Shown piece after piece: positions 19,918 through 30,262 of a stretch of DNA of 38,705 nt. The stretch spans positions 1 through 38,705 of the forward strand of contig MU119607.1 in NCBI GenBank assembly GCA_014904845.1, written 5' to 3'. The stretch's first letter is position 1. Each line of letters starts with the position of its first letter. Position numbers and translations under genes: made by a program. The DNA comes from Acephala macrosclerotiorum (taxonomy: Eukaryota; Ascomycota; Leotiomycetes; Helotiales; Mollisiaceae). The notes under the pieces were generated by a model. It was not told the origin of the DNA and made no database searches. It saw only the letters and a list, made by a program, of their open reading frames with translations.

Positions 19918-22446
19918 ATGGCTCGAGAACGATCACCTCCTCAAGTGTACCTTCCTCCTCAGCAAAGCTTTATCCAGTCCACAACAAGTGACCATTCACG
20001 CTTGAGTTCACCTACCTCAGGTCTCTTTAATAACATGAATTCCTCATTAGTGCGTGCGCAGCACTCGAAAGATAGTAGCCCCGACTCTCCAGACCACGAG
20101 AAAAGGCAGCAGAGGAACAAACGTCAAAAGACTAGCGCACTGTCACAGTTATGTGCGCAGTGCAAACAGCTCGACCTTGATAAAAGCTTTGAGGAAGCTT
20201 CCGAGGCGTACCAGAAAGTAAAGGATGGATCCAGAACTCTCTCAGACGGTCTGCAGAGGGCTTCCGATGGAAGAAACTTCTACGACAACGCTATTCTAGT
20301 GCACAAGTTCCAGGACCGACTATCGAGGCCTTCAAACTGCCCGCTGTGTAATTTCTTTCAGTCGCTAAGGATACAGTCTGAAGCCCACGAGCGCTTCAAA
20401 CTTCTAGCATTTCGCAGCAGCGAGAGCTGGATGTTCAGGCTCGATGTGCTACAAGCGTGCAGATCATGGGATGTGATTCAGGACACGGTCTTTATGGCTG
20501 TCGTCCCAGATGATGAGTTGATTCCATCGTCCGGCCACGAAGAAAATTGGCTAGAGAAGGATATCCCTACTCTGGGGGCAATTTACCACCTGCGGGCGGA
20601 CGAGTCCAGCGACGCCAATCCAAATATATTACTTCGCGCGCGAGAGCTCGGCGAAAAGGCCAACCTTGGCCTTGTTCGGAGTTGGCTTGAGACCTGCCGA
20701 GAACACCACCACAAGGCCTGCGGACGGCCCGAACCCCCCCACGAGCCTATTGCGCGAGGGTTTCGCGTCATTAACTGCAATGCAGACACTCTCACGATTG
20801 AAGAACAGCCCTGGGGGGTCACATATGCTGCTCTTAGCTACGTTTGGGGCTCGAGGCCAGCGGACAAAGAAGACTGTGCCAGTACTATACTCGATTCAAT
20901 CGAAGTCACAAGGGAGCTAGGCCTACAATATCTGTGGATCGACCGGCTCTGCATAAACCAATCCGATGAGAAGGAAAAGGCGTATTTGATTTCGAGGATG
21001 ACTACCATTTATGAAGAAGCAGACTTTACCATCATAGCAGCAGCCGGCTCTGGAGCAAGCGACGGTCTCCCAGGCATTCGATCAAGCCACCGAAAGCCAC
21101 AACCAAAGTACAAGCTCGACAGCGGAAGTCTGCTTGTATCGACGCTTCCAGATCCTCGTCGCGATATTTTCAGGTCGGACTACTGGACACGAGGCTGGAC
21201 CTATCAAGAAGGGGTCCTGTCCAAGCGCCGGATCGCCTTCACCGACCACCAGATATATTGGGAATGCCAGAGCATGGCTACCCACGAGAGCATCAACTTG
21301 CCACTATTCCTAATGCCATCAACCGTCGATGAGGACTCGGAACTCCGTATGGCCGACTTCATGCTAACTGGGATATTTAAGGGTGACTCGTACAGCGGCG
21401 GAAGCCTAAGTAACGATGATGAGTTAGTGATCGTGGAGGACGACGACTATCGCCTGGACTACGGGTTTCCAATCCATCGCGAAGCGACCACCCGGGCACA
21501 GCTGAGAGGTCTCAATGAGCACATTCGTGCGTTTTCAAAACGAAAGCTTAGCTACGAGACGGACGCTCTGCCAGCATTCCGAGGCATACTCGGGATGTAC
21601 AAGCAAAACGAACTGTTATACCTGCTTCACGGGATCCCTATGTGGCTAGGCGACATTTGCGGAGACGAGACTGGAGCTCAGATTACCCTTGCCTTGTCAG
21701 TGGCCTCTTGGTACCATCGCGCCGGGCCGGACCACCAGATGTTTGTGTCCGAGCCCTGCCAGCGGCGGAGCCACCTACCGTCGTGGACGTGGGCGGGATG
21801 GGACGGCCCCGTCACCTGGCGTGCGCCTCCCAATTATGAACACGGAGCCTTCATGAGCGACCTTATTGCGATAGAGAACTTGCAATTTTTGTGGGCAGTG
21901 GATATGTATCTCCACACTCCGGATCAGTGGAAGCCCATTCGGCTGCTCAATACGTACTCGGCAGATCGTTTGGAGAGCGAGAACCCGACTTTGATCGAAA
22001 TCAAGGACCCTTTTACACTGAAGTACTCAATACGCAGAGATGCTAATAAGAAAGAGTGGGAATGGGTCCGAATAGCAGGAAGGAGCGGGCGTGAACGATT
22101 CGTGATAGGAAGCAGCGACTGGGACACGGAATGGTACCGGATAGCAGGCCGGCTCTGCTTTATTGCTCTGTCAGTCCCGATGACAGAGGACGAGTGGACC
22201 AAAAAGCACGCCTCTGGAGAGCTGATTAGCGTTCTTATGTTTGCCAGCCAGGAGATTTCAACTGAGCACGCACGTGCTCGATTTCTGACGCTGCGGAGAG
22301 TAGCGGCTATGGCTGTACGCTGGGAAAGGGTTGGCATATTATCCTTAACTATTCCGGAGGTTTCTTTGTCTAAGTGTACAACAAACGGGGACTTCTTGAA
22401 ACAAATTCCTGTACGTGAAAGAGGTGAGGGTATTGTAATTCAATGA
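19918..22446 (+). CDS. HET-domain protein, large form
   Basis: An intronless 842-residue frame. The N-terminal 75 residues are Ser/Pro/Gln-rich and disordered. A CAQC...CPLC pair (residues about 78 and 140) resembles the Cys motifs before the HET domain in this subclass. The HET domain spans about residues 295-440 with all three hallmark blocks: TYAALSYVWG (about 300), LQYLWIDRLCINQ (about 337-349) and TRGWTYQEGVLS (about 423). The C-terminal part contains the LPSWTWAGWDG segment common in such proteins. HET domains mediate heterokaryon-incompatibility cell death after non-self contact; the partner here is unknown. The first ATG is used. The frame is open back to 19759, so an upstream exon is possible (candidate intron 19759-19807, GTAAAG...TTCAG). 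No lesion is visible, unlike the HET relic downstream. Confidence 0.88.
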   Translation: MARERSPPQVYLPPQQSFIQSTTSDHSRLSSPTSGLFNNMNSSLVRAQHSKDSSPDSPDHEKRQQRNKRQKTSALSQLCAQCKQLDLDKSFEEASEAYQKVKDGSRTLSDGLQRASDGRNFYDNAILVHKFQDRLSRPSNCPLCNFFQSLRIQSEAHERFKLLAFRSSESWMFRLDVLQACRSWDVIQDTVFMAVVPDDELIPSSGHEENWLEKDIPTLGAIYHLRADESSDANPNILLRARELGEKANLGLVRSWLETCREHHHKACGRPEPPHEPIARGFRVINCNADTLTIEEQPWGVTYAALSYVWGSRPADKEDCASTILDSIEVTRELGLQYLWIDRLCINQSDEKEKAYLISRMTTIYEEADFTIIAAAGSGASDGLPGIRSSHRKPQPKYKLDSGSLLVSTLPDPRRDIFRSDYWTRGWTYQEGVLSKRRIAFTDHQIYWECQSMATHESINLPLFLMPSTVDEDSELRMADFMLTGIFKGDSYSGGSLSNDDELVIVEDDDYRLDYGFPIHREATTRAQLRGLNEHIRAFSKRKLSYETDALPAFRGILGMYKQNELLYLLHGIPMWLGDICGDETGAQITLALSVASWYHRAGPDHQMFVSEPCQRRSHLPSWTWAGWDGPVTWRAPPNYEHGAFMSDLIAIENLQFLWAVDMYLHTPDQWKPIRLLNTYSADRLESENPTLIEIKDPFTLKYSIRRDANKKEWEWVRIAGRSGRERFVIGSSDWDTEWYRIAGRLCFIALSVPMTEDEWTKKHASGELISVLMFASQEISTEHARARFLTLRRVAAMAVRWERVGILSLTIPEVSLSKCTTNGDFLKQIPVRERGEGIVIQ

Positions 22447-22679
22447 GCATTGGCTTGTTATCGTGGCTATAAATTATAAAAAACAATATAGAAATGATTT
22501 GATTATGCGGATATTTATATTTGACCCTTGGCAATATAAAGCACAGAAGGATGCTGTCCAGGTGATTATAAGCCACTTCGAGAGCTCTACGTAGTGTTTA
22601 GTCTGGGTCTTGCATGTGCAGAAGTCTGTTTCAAGCCTGCACAAGTTCATTCCACGCCTGGTACTTTTTATGGCGTCCC

Positions 22680-23560
22680 TTAATTGTTGCAGCTCTTCAG
22701 AGGGAAGAAATGATTTCCAATTCCACCGTCGGACACGCCAAGGATTGTATCGAGCACTTCAAGATAGGTATCCACCTTGAAGGCTGTCTTGCATGTTTCG
22801 AGATCGAAGCCTTTGTAGGCGGAAAGGCTATCTAGGCCCTCGTCTGTGGTAACTATCCGTTTGACGACCTCGAAGCATGGATAATTAGTGCATATTTCGC
22901 AATTTGGCTCCAGTCCATGTGTTGCTGACGATCCCGAGTATGCTATAAACATAGTTCCGGTGATCCGTTGCGACACGCATTCGAGAGGCTATGAGACCTA
23001 TGAGTTTCAAAGGAGCTCCATGGCATCTGAACAAAACCACACACTACCAACGCATTCTTAGCCAGCACCATTTCTTGTAAAATCCATGCTCTCCTCTAGT
23101 ATTTCTGCAACAAAACGTGCTAGAATGCGCTCCAATGGGGATCATAAGTCCCAGATTTGAAAAGGTTTCCAACTATTTCAGGGCTTTCCTCTTCGCTTGC
23201 CCCAACAAAGTCCTCTGGAAGCCTTTTCACCAAAGAGCAGTTCATTGCATCTGGTCCAAGCCACATAATAACGAGTGTTGCATTTGAGTATATCTGCCCC
23301 ACCATGTCCCTTATCCCTATCATCGCTTTAACCAATGCACAAAGCGTCGATCCACATAATCTTCGTCTCATCTCGCGACCTGATTTCCTTCAGTGCAGCA
23401 TGGAGATTAGGTGTGACAGCGAAAGGACAGCCCTGGAGTTCAATGTTCTGCTTCGGTTCATGAACTTCGCCCTACCGCGCTACTTTCTTGCCGTCTACTT
23501 CACTAAGAGAAAGACCCAAGATACAGGATGGGAGATGCGCTCGCGCTTGCAGCCCATTTT
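22680..23560 (-). pseudogene. HET-domain protein relic
   Basis: Reading the minus strand in order: NIELQGCPFAVTPNLHAAL (about 23450-23390), then IMWIDALCIG followed by a stop, a frame change to QIYSNATLVIMWLGPDA, and further on WILQEMVLAKNALVVCG with MPWSSFE (about 23090-23010). These are the standard HET blocks (target-loop, WIDALCINQ, IY..A..V..WLG, W.LQE). The expected CINQ has become CIG-stop, with the stop TAA where Gln (CAA) is expected. A last open part (22680-22976) resembles a HET C-terminal region only vaguely. Several frames are needed, so the gene is dead. It is convergent with the intact HET gene at 19918-22446. Confidence 0.75.
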
Positions 23561-24664
23561 ATTGCGATTGGTGCATTCGTCTCAAGTGCGTTTCTAGCAT
23601 AGAATTACCCGCGCTACAAATGCTGGAAGCCAGATGAAAATAGTGCAGAAGTCGAGCCAGATTTTTTCATATAGGCGGCGTTGGGTGGTTAAAGATCGGG
23701 AAATCGCAATTGCATGAAGTCCCAAGAAAGTTTTCGCTCCACCAGGGGCGCGACGCGGCATCAATAGCCAAGAACTGAACCTCCGCTAGAAACAATCGTC
23801 GAGCGCGGATAGATATGCTCGGGCGCATATAAATAAAACTAAACGATGAGCAAGTTCGTTCTTACTTCAGTAAAGGGTCAAAACAAAGCAGGGAAACGGT
23901 TACAGATTGAGTTGCAATCGGTTGTGAATTGATTGCTAAAGAAGTCTCGGTATTATTCGAGATGCGCTAAGATGCGACGTGCAACGAAAGGATGGAAGGG
24001 TTTCGGTGGCTGGTCGGGAACTTTGTGAGCACCATAGATGGCTGAACATCACATGCATTGGGAAAAAGTGACGAAATGTAGCCATCTGAGGCAAAATCTA
24101 CGTATCCCTTGATCTAAATTTGGATCCTTCAACCATTGACCCTTGTTGGAAGTAAAATTCTGGTACTGATAGATCCTTCGCGTGAGGGGGTTTGAAACGG
24201 CTGGCCTCCCCATTCAAGGCAGGATGGATTTTGGGTGGCCTATTCGCCCAGGTGGCTGGAAAGCCTCGCTAGTCTGCCTCACGTTGCTTGTTCGTGTGCC
24301 GTCTGTACCTCTCTTACAATTAGCGATCAGTCTTGATTTCTCTCACGTCTCATCTTAGACTCTTCTTATTGGACCACAGCTATCTCACCGTGTTTTACCT
24401 TCTACCATTCAAGTCTTCTGTAAGGTCTCACTTTATACGATATGGCTTGCCCACCGAGTATTTCAATGCCCGGCAGGAGAACCTCATTCGATAATACTGT
24501 GCACTGCCCACTAACGGCATAGTCACAAAATAGTCCAAGATCCTGCAATTTTGAAAAGTGGCAAGCAACAAAGAACATTTTGAATTGTAGGTGTCGACTT
24601 AGTATCTACTTCCTGAATCCGATGGCAGTGGACTGCGTTGAATCAGCTGTAAAAATAAAATACG
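23561..24664. other. Gene-free stretch between two relics
   Basis: About 1.1 kb of ordinary composition with no frame longer than a few dozen codons and no motif I could recognise. The 3' end should contain the former promoter of the Helo-like/ubiquitin-like relic. Confidence 0.45.
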
Positions 24665-26330
24665 ATGGTGCCTTTCCGTTGGTCGGTTGGTAATCTGATT
24701 GGCGGTGCCGGCGTCATGGCGAAGGTTGTGAAAGCCTTGCGAAAACACGGTGGTGCTGAAGATGAATATAGAGCCGTCTCGCTCGGGGTCGAAGCATTTG
24801 GTAGATTGATCGAGGATGTGGAATCCTTGGAGGCGAACAAACTCAACAGCAATCACATCAGTGCCATCATTGAGTATTCATCTTGTGCAAAGGCTGCACT
24901 CGAGAAATTTCTTAAAAAGATTTCGAACTATAAAGCATCTCTCGGGGAAGGGGCACAAGTATCGACTTTAGCAGACTGGATTCGAAGGGACAAGATGGCA
25001 TGGGCATTATTCAAGCATAAGAGAATTGAGGAGATGAGAGATGCTGTCTGGCGAGCAGAAGCTGGTATCAATACGAGGCTTCTTCTCATTGTTAAGTAAG
25101 AAATATTCTGCTCTGTTCAGGACCGGGAAGCTGACACGATCACTAGTGATACAGCCAAATGTCTAGATCTTATAACGAAGGGAGCAAAGAATTCACTGAA
25201 CCAGATGGCTGTCGCACATCATGAGGATACCACAAAGTTTGAAGACATTTATTTGTCTACCATTTTGGGTGTGGTGGGATTTCACGACGATGTGTTGAGG
25301 GATTTTAAACAGAACATTTAGGAGAAATTTGTACACGCCCTTCAAGAAACGGCCACGCGGTACAATTCTCTTAGGCAGGGATAATTTCCCGCTCAGTGCT
25401 CGTTTCTTAGATCCCATATATTGCTGACTATCCTCTAGTAACATCAGTGCTGAAATCACAGGAATCGAGGGAAGTGTCGGAAGATCACCAGCCTGAGACT
25501 GGGTAGAGGGCCATAACAGCCTCGTTTTGCACATTGCCCCAGATGCTATGCCACTTTACCTCGATGCGCAAAAGGCCTGATTGCAAGAAGACTACTCAGA
25601 AGTGGGAACATCAAGATCATGAAGCATGATATCATTGATTCCCACCATCGCTCACTTGAGAACCGACCGGAAGAACTCCTGAGCAAGTTGGACCACGCAA
25701 GTGTAAACTCTAGCACACAGAGCGGCGGCTGGAATATTCTGAAAGATCTTCAAACTCCCTTCATATCCATTCCTAGCGCGACGGCCTTTAATTTCTTGAT
25801 TATCGCCGATAAAGCCAGGCAAACGGAGAAATCCCTTAAGGTAACATTGCGACCGCACCTCGATATGCTTGCTTGTAGCTACTAACTCCCAAATATCGTG
25901 TTTTAAACCCTCAGGTTGAATTTGGAAGTATATAAGCTTCTCAGAAAGTTGGAGTCCTCAAAACTTTTAGAGACCAATTTCGACACCACGTTCATATTCG
26001 AAGATGCGATCGGACGAAGTGCGTTGCCTTACCGGAGATTTAGAGACTAAGTTGTTTATGCTTCTTTTTCTCTATACATTTCTGAGATTATGCTAACCTT
26101 TAAGCTTTAGCTACTTGCAACAATGATTCAATCGGCATTCCGTGATTTGGATCTGTCGGGCCTGGAGGAGGTCGGGCAGGCCAGTACAAACTTTTCAACA
26201 AAAAGACGGGGGTGAAATCAAACCCAAAAATTGAAAGACAAGCGTCTCTCCAGGGATCTGAGGTTGTCATGGTATGGGATAATTGTGCGACCTTAGAGTC
26301 AATATATTCAAATGGCGTCTGTGACGGACA
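24665..26330 (+). pseudogene. Helo-like N-terminal domain plus ubiquitin-like domain gene, decayed
   Basis: The first exon (24665-about 25095) encodes a helical domain starting MVPFRWSVGNLIGGAG and resembling fungal STAND N-terminal domains. An intron (about 25096-25146, GTAAGA...CACTAG) leads into DTAKCLDLITKGAKNSLNQM, which runs to a stop at 25318-25320 (FKQNI-stop-EKFVHALQET). A third part after 25430 contains APDAMPLYLDAQKA, and near 25985-26060 FIFEDAIGRSALPYRRFRD then a stop. At 26120-26290, in changing frames, lie IQSAFRDLDL, YKLFNKKTGV and QGSEVVMVWDN. The last four match my memory of a fungal ubiquitin-like (ULD-type) domain: FEDAxGRxxxLPxxxxxxW, F, GxYxLFNxxTG, PGSEVVM. Several stops and frame changes mark it as dead. 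Its role was probably signalling next to HET proteins; this is inferred. Confidence 0.62.
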
Positions 26331-27685
26331 TGCTTCCAACGCTCCTCGCGAAAGCCTTGGTAAGTTGCATTCATGGCTTTACGAAACACATGAGTCATAT
26401 TGCTAACCAATTTGGGAGTCCCAATCTGGAAAAGCCCTTCACGTTACAAATTTACGGGTGACGTGTTCAGGGGCCCAAACCTTTCAGTAGCAGCGGAAGA
26501 ATTTGCAAACAATGGCCATATAGCCTGTTCGATACCATAAACGATATTCATAGTGTGAGTGTCGACAATATTAAGGTCTGCTGACGTGTTCTGTAAATTA
26601 GGAAGGTTTTCTTCACAAATGAAGCTGTAGTACTTCAGACGAAAGCATCTTGTTGTAGGAATGGAGTTTCGCTCAGCAGACTCGGTAAAAATGGGGCAAG
26701 GAGTACTTTAAAATGTATTGTAAATGGATCTTCAACTGATCCTTTCTGGTTTCTGTGATTAGAATGCGTTTCAGCTTCCACGAGCTGATGTCGTGTTCAA
26801 AAATGTTGATGGAGCGTTTCTTAAGCGTTTTGCGAAAAAATTGAAAATGTGATTTCAATCAATTACTAACTACTTATCAACTAGTTGTTAACTGGTTGAC
26901 CCTCCTAATGAACGACTGTCAAAGTGCGATGTGCAATAAAAGAACTACAAAGAGTCTCCGACCTGAGCCTCACAGCCGTAGTAAGTAGATGTAATCATGG
27001 TCACGTGAGTGAGAGGTTCTGCGCAACACGGGCAGACTTTGAAACTATTTCAAATAGGCTGGGACAATTCGGCATATTTCTTTCTGGGACAGTATTTCTA
27101 GCTAGCAGCAACTCGAAAGAATAGAGAATTTGCCATCACGTGACCATAAAATCCCCTCTGCCTAGGAAAGTAGCCAGCCTTGCAATTTCTTACCTCTTGA
27201 CTGCAAACTTATTCGCACTTCACAGAGCTTTGGGGCTTCTGAGAACATTTTGGAGATTCCTCAGATTTTTTTGCAGCGCGCCTTAGGATATAAAGAGATG
27301 TGGGGTGGGAGTGTGGGGGCCGTGAAATCACCGCCAGCCTCACTTTACAAGGATCTACAAACTGGGACCTCTTTTCGCCACGCATCTTCCGCCATCATTT
27401 CACACCGACCTTGCCCAACAATCCTATACGGAATCTTAGGTCCTTTAATCATGCATGATTAGCGATGGATGACCCGCTCAGTCACACCCCAATCGCCGAC
27501 AGCAGCGCAAGTCTAGTCCTCAAAATCAAACCAGTGGTCGGCAGCCTCGCCATCGTAGCCCAAAGCAATTAGTCAAAGCACTTCCACTGTAATTCTCCTC
27601 TCTTCTCCTCTCCTGTCCTCGCTTCTCTTCGGTTGATGCCCAACGAGGGTGGTCCAGAGCTGAACAACACTTAGAGAAGCATACA
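26331..27685. other. Gene-free stretch upstream of second HET gene
   Basis: About 1.35 kb. It contains two copies of a 12-nt CACGTG-centred motif in inverted orientation (26997-27008 and 27136-27147) and a TATAAAG at about 27289-27295. The last 250 bp are C/T-rich, as in fungal 5' leaders. No coding exon is supported. Confidence 0.5.
26997..27147. promoter_or_regulatory. Inverted pair of CACGTG elements
   Basis: ATGGTCACGTGA at 26997-27008 is exactly repeated as its reverse complement at 27136-27147. CACGTG is the core site of bHLH regulators in fungi. Extended identity over 12 nt in opposite orientation, 127 bp apart, makes a functional pair possible. Flanks outside the 12 nt do not match, so it is not a longer terminal repeat. 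Confidence 0.4.
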
Positions 27686-29566
27686 ATGTCTGTGTATTCA
27701 AGCACCCCTCTCGATGCTTCTAAGGAGATCCGCTTGCTCCATCTCCAGCCGGCGTCTAACATAAACGATGAAGTATCCGGGGCCCTGACCACTACTGCCC
27801 TTGGCGACGCCGCCATCAAGTTCGAAGCCTTGTCGTACACATGGGGTGATTCAGCGGAAAACCACACGATCCGGCTCAATGGCGAGGCTGGACACGCAGT
27901 GACCGACAACTTGTACTATGCCCTGCGACGGTTGCGCAACCGACGCACGGAGAGAATGGTCTGGGTCGATGCCGTCTGCATCAACCAAAACGACTTGGAC
28001 GAGAAAGGCCACCAAGTGGCGATGATGGGGGAGATTTATTCGCGTGCCACTCGGGCACTGATCTGGATTGGCGAGTCGGAGAAAACTGAGCGGGCCGAGC
28101 CTGGCGTGCGGGGCTCCGTCAAGGTCAAATATTGGAGGCTGTACCGCCAGCCAAACGCAGTCATGTTCACGCGCCACGTCCACCACTTCATCGAGGCTAT
28201 TCGCAAGACCATGCCGCATTGGTGGGAGCGCGCTTGGGTCGTCCAGGAGGCCGCCTGCGCGAAGCAGATCACGGTAATCTTTGGGCCGTGCCAAATGAAG
28301 TTGTACTGGTTTTACATGCTTCTTTACGGTATTTGGGAGGACTGCATCTATGAGGATGAGGTGACTAAGGAAAAGGTCAGCAAAGCTGATGATGCCGTTT
28401 CTCGCATCCGGGACATCAGAAACCAGCACCAGAAGAAGGGACGGCAGTCGATAACGTCGTTCATGTGGAATGCGAGACACTCCCAGGCAACGGTGGCCCA
28501 TGACAAGGTTTACAGCCTACTGGCTATGATGCCCCTGGAGGAGGCGAAATTTTTGCGGCCTGACTACACGGAGCCCGTCAACGAGACTTTCGCCAAGGCG
28601 ACGTACGCTGCCATCCGGGCAGATAAAACTCTAGACATTCTGGGCTGGATACCGTTCAGAGACGCTCCAGGAAACAAACAAAAGCCCCATGCTAGCTCCT
28701 CAGAACCCGACGTGGGAACCAAGCTAGGAATCTGGCGGAATCCAGAGTTGCCTTCTTGGGCTGTCGACTTCACGAACGTGAAGTACTCTCTGTTCGATAC
28801 CCAGGTCCGCACGATGCTTCAAAACGTCTGGGACCACACCGAGACTGACGCTAGCTATGTGACGTATCCCGAAAACGGGAAGCTAGCGCTCAAAGGCTGC
28901 TTGATTGACAACATTGACTCAAGTGTTCAGCTACAAGACACGGGCAGGTCACCCTCATCCATGGATGAAGAAGTATTGTGTGACCTCCTCGCGAGGGCGT
29001 CTGCCTTAGCCGCCGAGCAAGATCCGATAAACCTCTTTCGGCTGAAGGACAAGAGAACTAGCAGAGATAAAGACAGAAAGAAGAAGCACTCAGGCTCCAA
29101 GGACTGGTATAAGCGTGAGCTGGAAAAGAAGAAGAAGAAAAACCATTCAATGGATTATCTAGCCCATGGCCTGATTCTCTGGGAAGAGACGGCTGACTCC
29201 CCTCCCACCTTTCCTAACGGCTACGACAACTCGTTCGGGCTCGGGCTGGGCCGAAATGACTGGTATGGACATCTTGAGTTCTACGGCAGGGTGACTGCCG
29301 GCAAGGCGGAGATATTCTTCACCGAGATGGGCCTGGTCGGCGTGGCGCCGGCTGGCATCCGGGAAGGCGACGTTGTTACCGTTCTTGATGGTGCTAGATT
29401 ACCTATCGTGCTGTCTCCACGGGGAGAAAGGGACGAGGGGGAGTTCGTTTTCCGAGGCTATGCGTATGTGCATGGTTGCATGGAACGCGGGTATCAGAAC
29501 TGGCATTTGCGCGAGCTACACGACAAGGAGAGGAAGAAACGGAGCCAGAAGTTTGTCATCTGTTAA
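27686..29566 (+). CDS. HET-domain protein, compact form
   Basis: An uninterrupted 626-residue frame beginning MSVYSSTPLD at an ATG in good context (ACAATGTC). The HET domain lies at about residues 45-200 with FEALSYTWGD (about 44-53), MVWVDAVCINQND (about 90-102), YSRATRALIWIGES and WWERAWVVQEAACA (about 176-190). The C-terminal region has the standard end motif GLVGVAPAGIREGDVVTVL followed by RGYAYVHGCME. A lysine-rich insert (about residues 455-490, with runs such as KKKKKNHS) is unusual and could be a nuclear-localisation or nucleic-acid-binding segment. Expected role: incompatibility-type cell-death signalling. The coding region is GC-richer than its surroundings and carries no lesion, which fits selective maintenance. 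Confidence 0.91.
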   Translation: MSVYSSTPLDASKEIRLLHLQPASNINDEVSGALTTTALGDAAIKFEALSYTWGDSAENHTIRLNGEAGHAVTDNLYYALRRLRNRRTERMVWVDAVCINQNDLDEKGHQVAMMGEIYSRATRALIWIGESEKTERAEPGVRGSVKVKYWRLYRQPNAVMFTRHVHHFIEAIRKTMPHWWERAWVVQEAACAKQITVIFGPCQMKLYWFYMLLYGIWEDCIYEDEVTKEKVSKADDAVSRIRDIRNQHQKKGRQSITSFMWNARHSQATVAHDKVYSLLAMMPLEEAKFLRPDYTEPVNETFAKATYAAIRADKTLDILGWIPFRDAPGNKQKPHASSSEPDVGTKLGIWRNPELPSWAVDFTNVKYSLFDTQVRTMLQNVWDHTETDASYVTYPENGKLALKGCLIDNIDSSVQLQDTGRSPSSMDEEVLCDLLARASALAAEQDPINLFRLKDKRTSRDKDRKKKHSGSKDWYKRELEKKKKKNHSMDYLAHGLILWEETADSPPTFPNGYDNSFGLGLGRNDWYGHLEFYGRVTAGKAEIFFTEMGLVGVAPAGIREGDVVTVLDGARLPIVLSPRGERDEGEFVFRGYAYVHGCMERGYQNWHLRELHDKERKKRSQKFVIC

Positions 29567-30262
29567 CCTGGTATAGAAATATGACCTCGCAATGGTAGAC
29601 CTTGCCGTCGAGATGACTCTATCTGCCCTGCCTTTCCTTTCATTCATGAAATTCTCTCTCTTTAGGCAGATGGTGTCTTAGAATGGATATTTCCCTGTTC
29701 TTATTTCGCTCCTAGACGAATCTCACCATGCCCATTAAGCATTCAGCTATCGTAACCCTTGACACAACCGTGTTACTGCGCCGATGCTGCTTGGTCTTGT
29801 ATAACAGCACCTTGTCTAGGGGAGGCACTGGATGTTCTATCCCCCATTCTCTGGCATAGCTCTGCTATTAAGGGGATTTTCCACCTTATCCCGTATGAAG
29901 CGATAATATGCTCGTAAGGCGCGCCTTGGATTTATACAAATCACGTCTAGGAAGTCAAGATACCCTTGCTAAAAATATACCTCTCATTTTAAAGTTATGT
30001 ATTTCAACGAATTTTTAATCAAATAAAGCCAAAGTTAAATCAAATTATATTATAATTAATTATAAATACGATATTAATATAAAACTAAATAAATCGAAAA
30101 AAGTTTTTATATTTAAACGAATAATTTTTAATTATTCGAGTTTCCCAAATAAAAAAAATAAAAAAAATATTACATAAACGACAAAAAATGCATGGCAAAA
30201 AAAGTTTTTTATTTTGTATTTTTGTTACGCGTTTGAAACAGAAGATCCCTAGTTATAATTTC
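29567..30262. other. 3' flank and small AT island
   Basis: 29567-29975 is ordinary sequence downstream of the HET gene. From about 29980 to 30240 A+T dominates, with isolated CpG (ATACGAT, AAACGAA, ACGACAAA). It ends right at the stop of the reductase on the minus strand. No gene seen. Confidence 0.6.

Noticed and set aside
27851..28501. 216-residue frame on the minus strand
   Set aside because: It lies wholly inside the HET gene on the plus strand, lacks any domain, and its composition mirrors antisense of GC-rich coding sequence.
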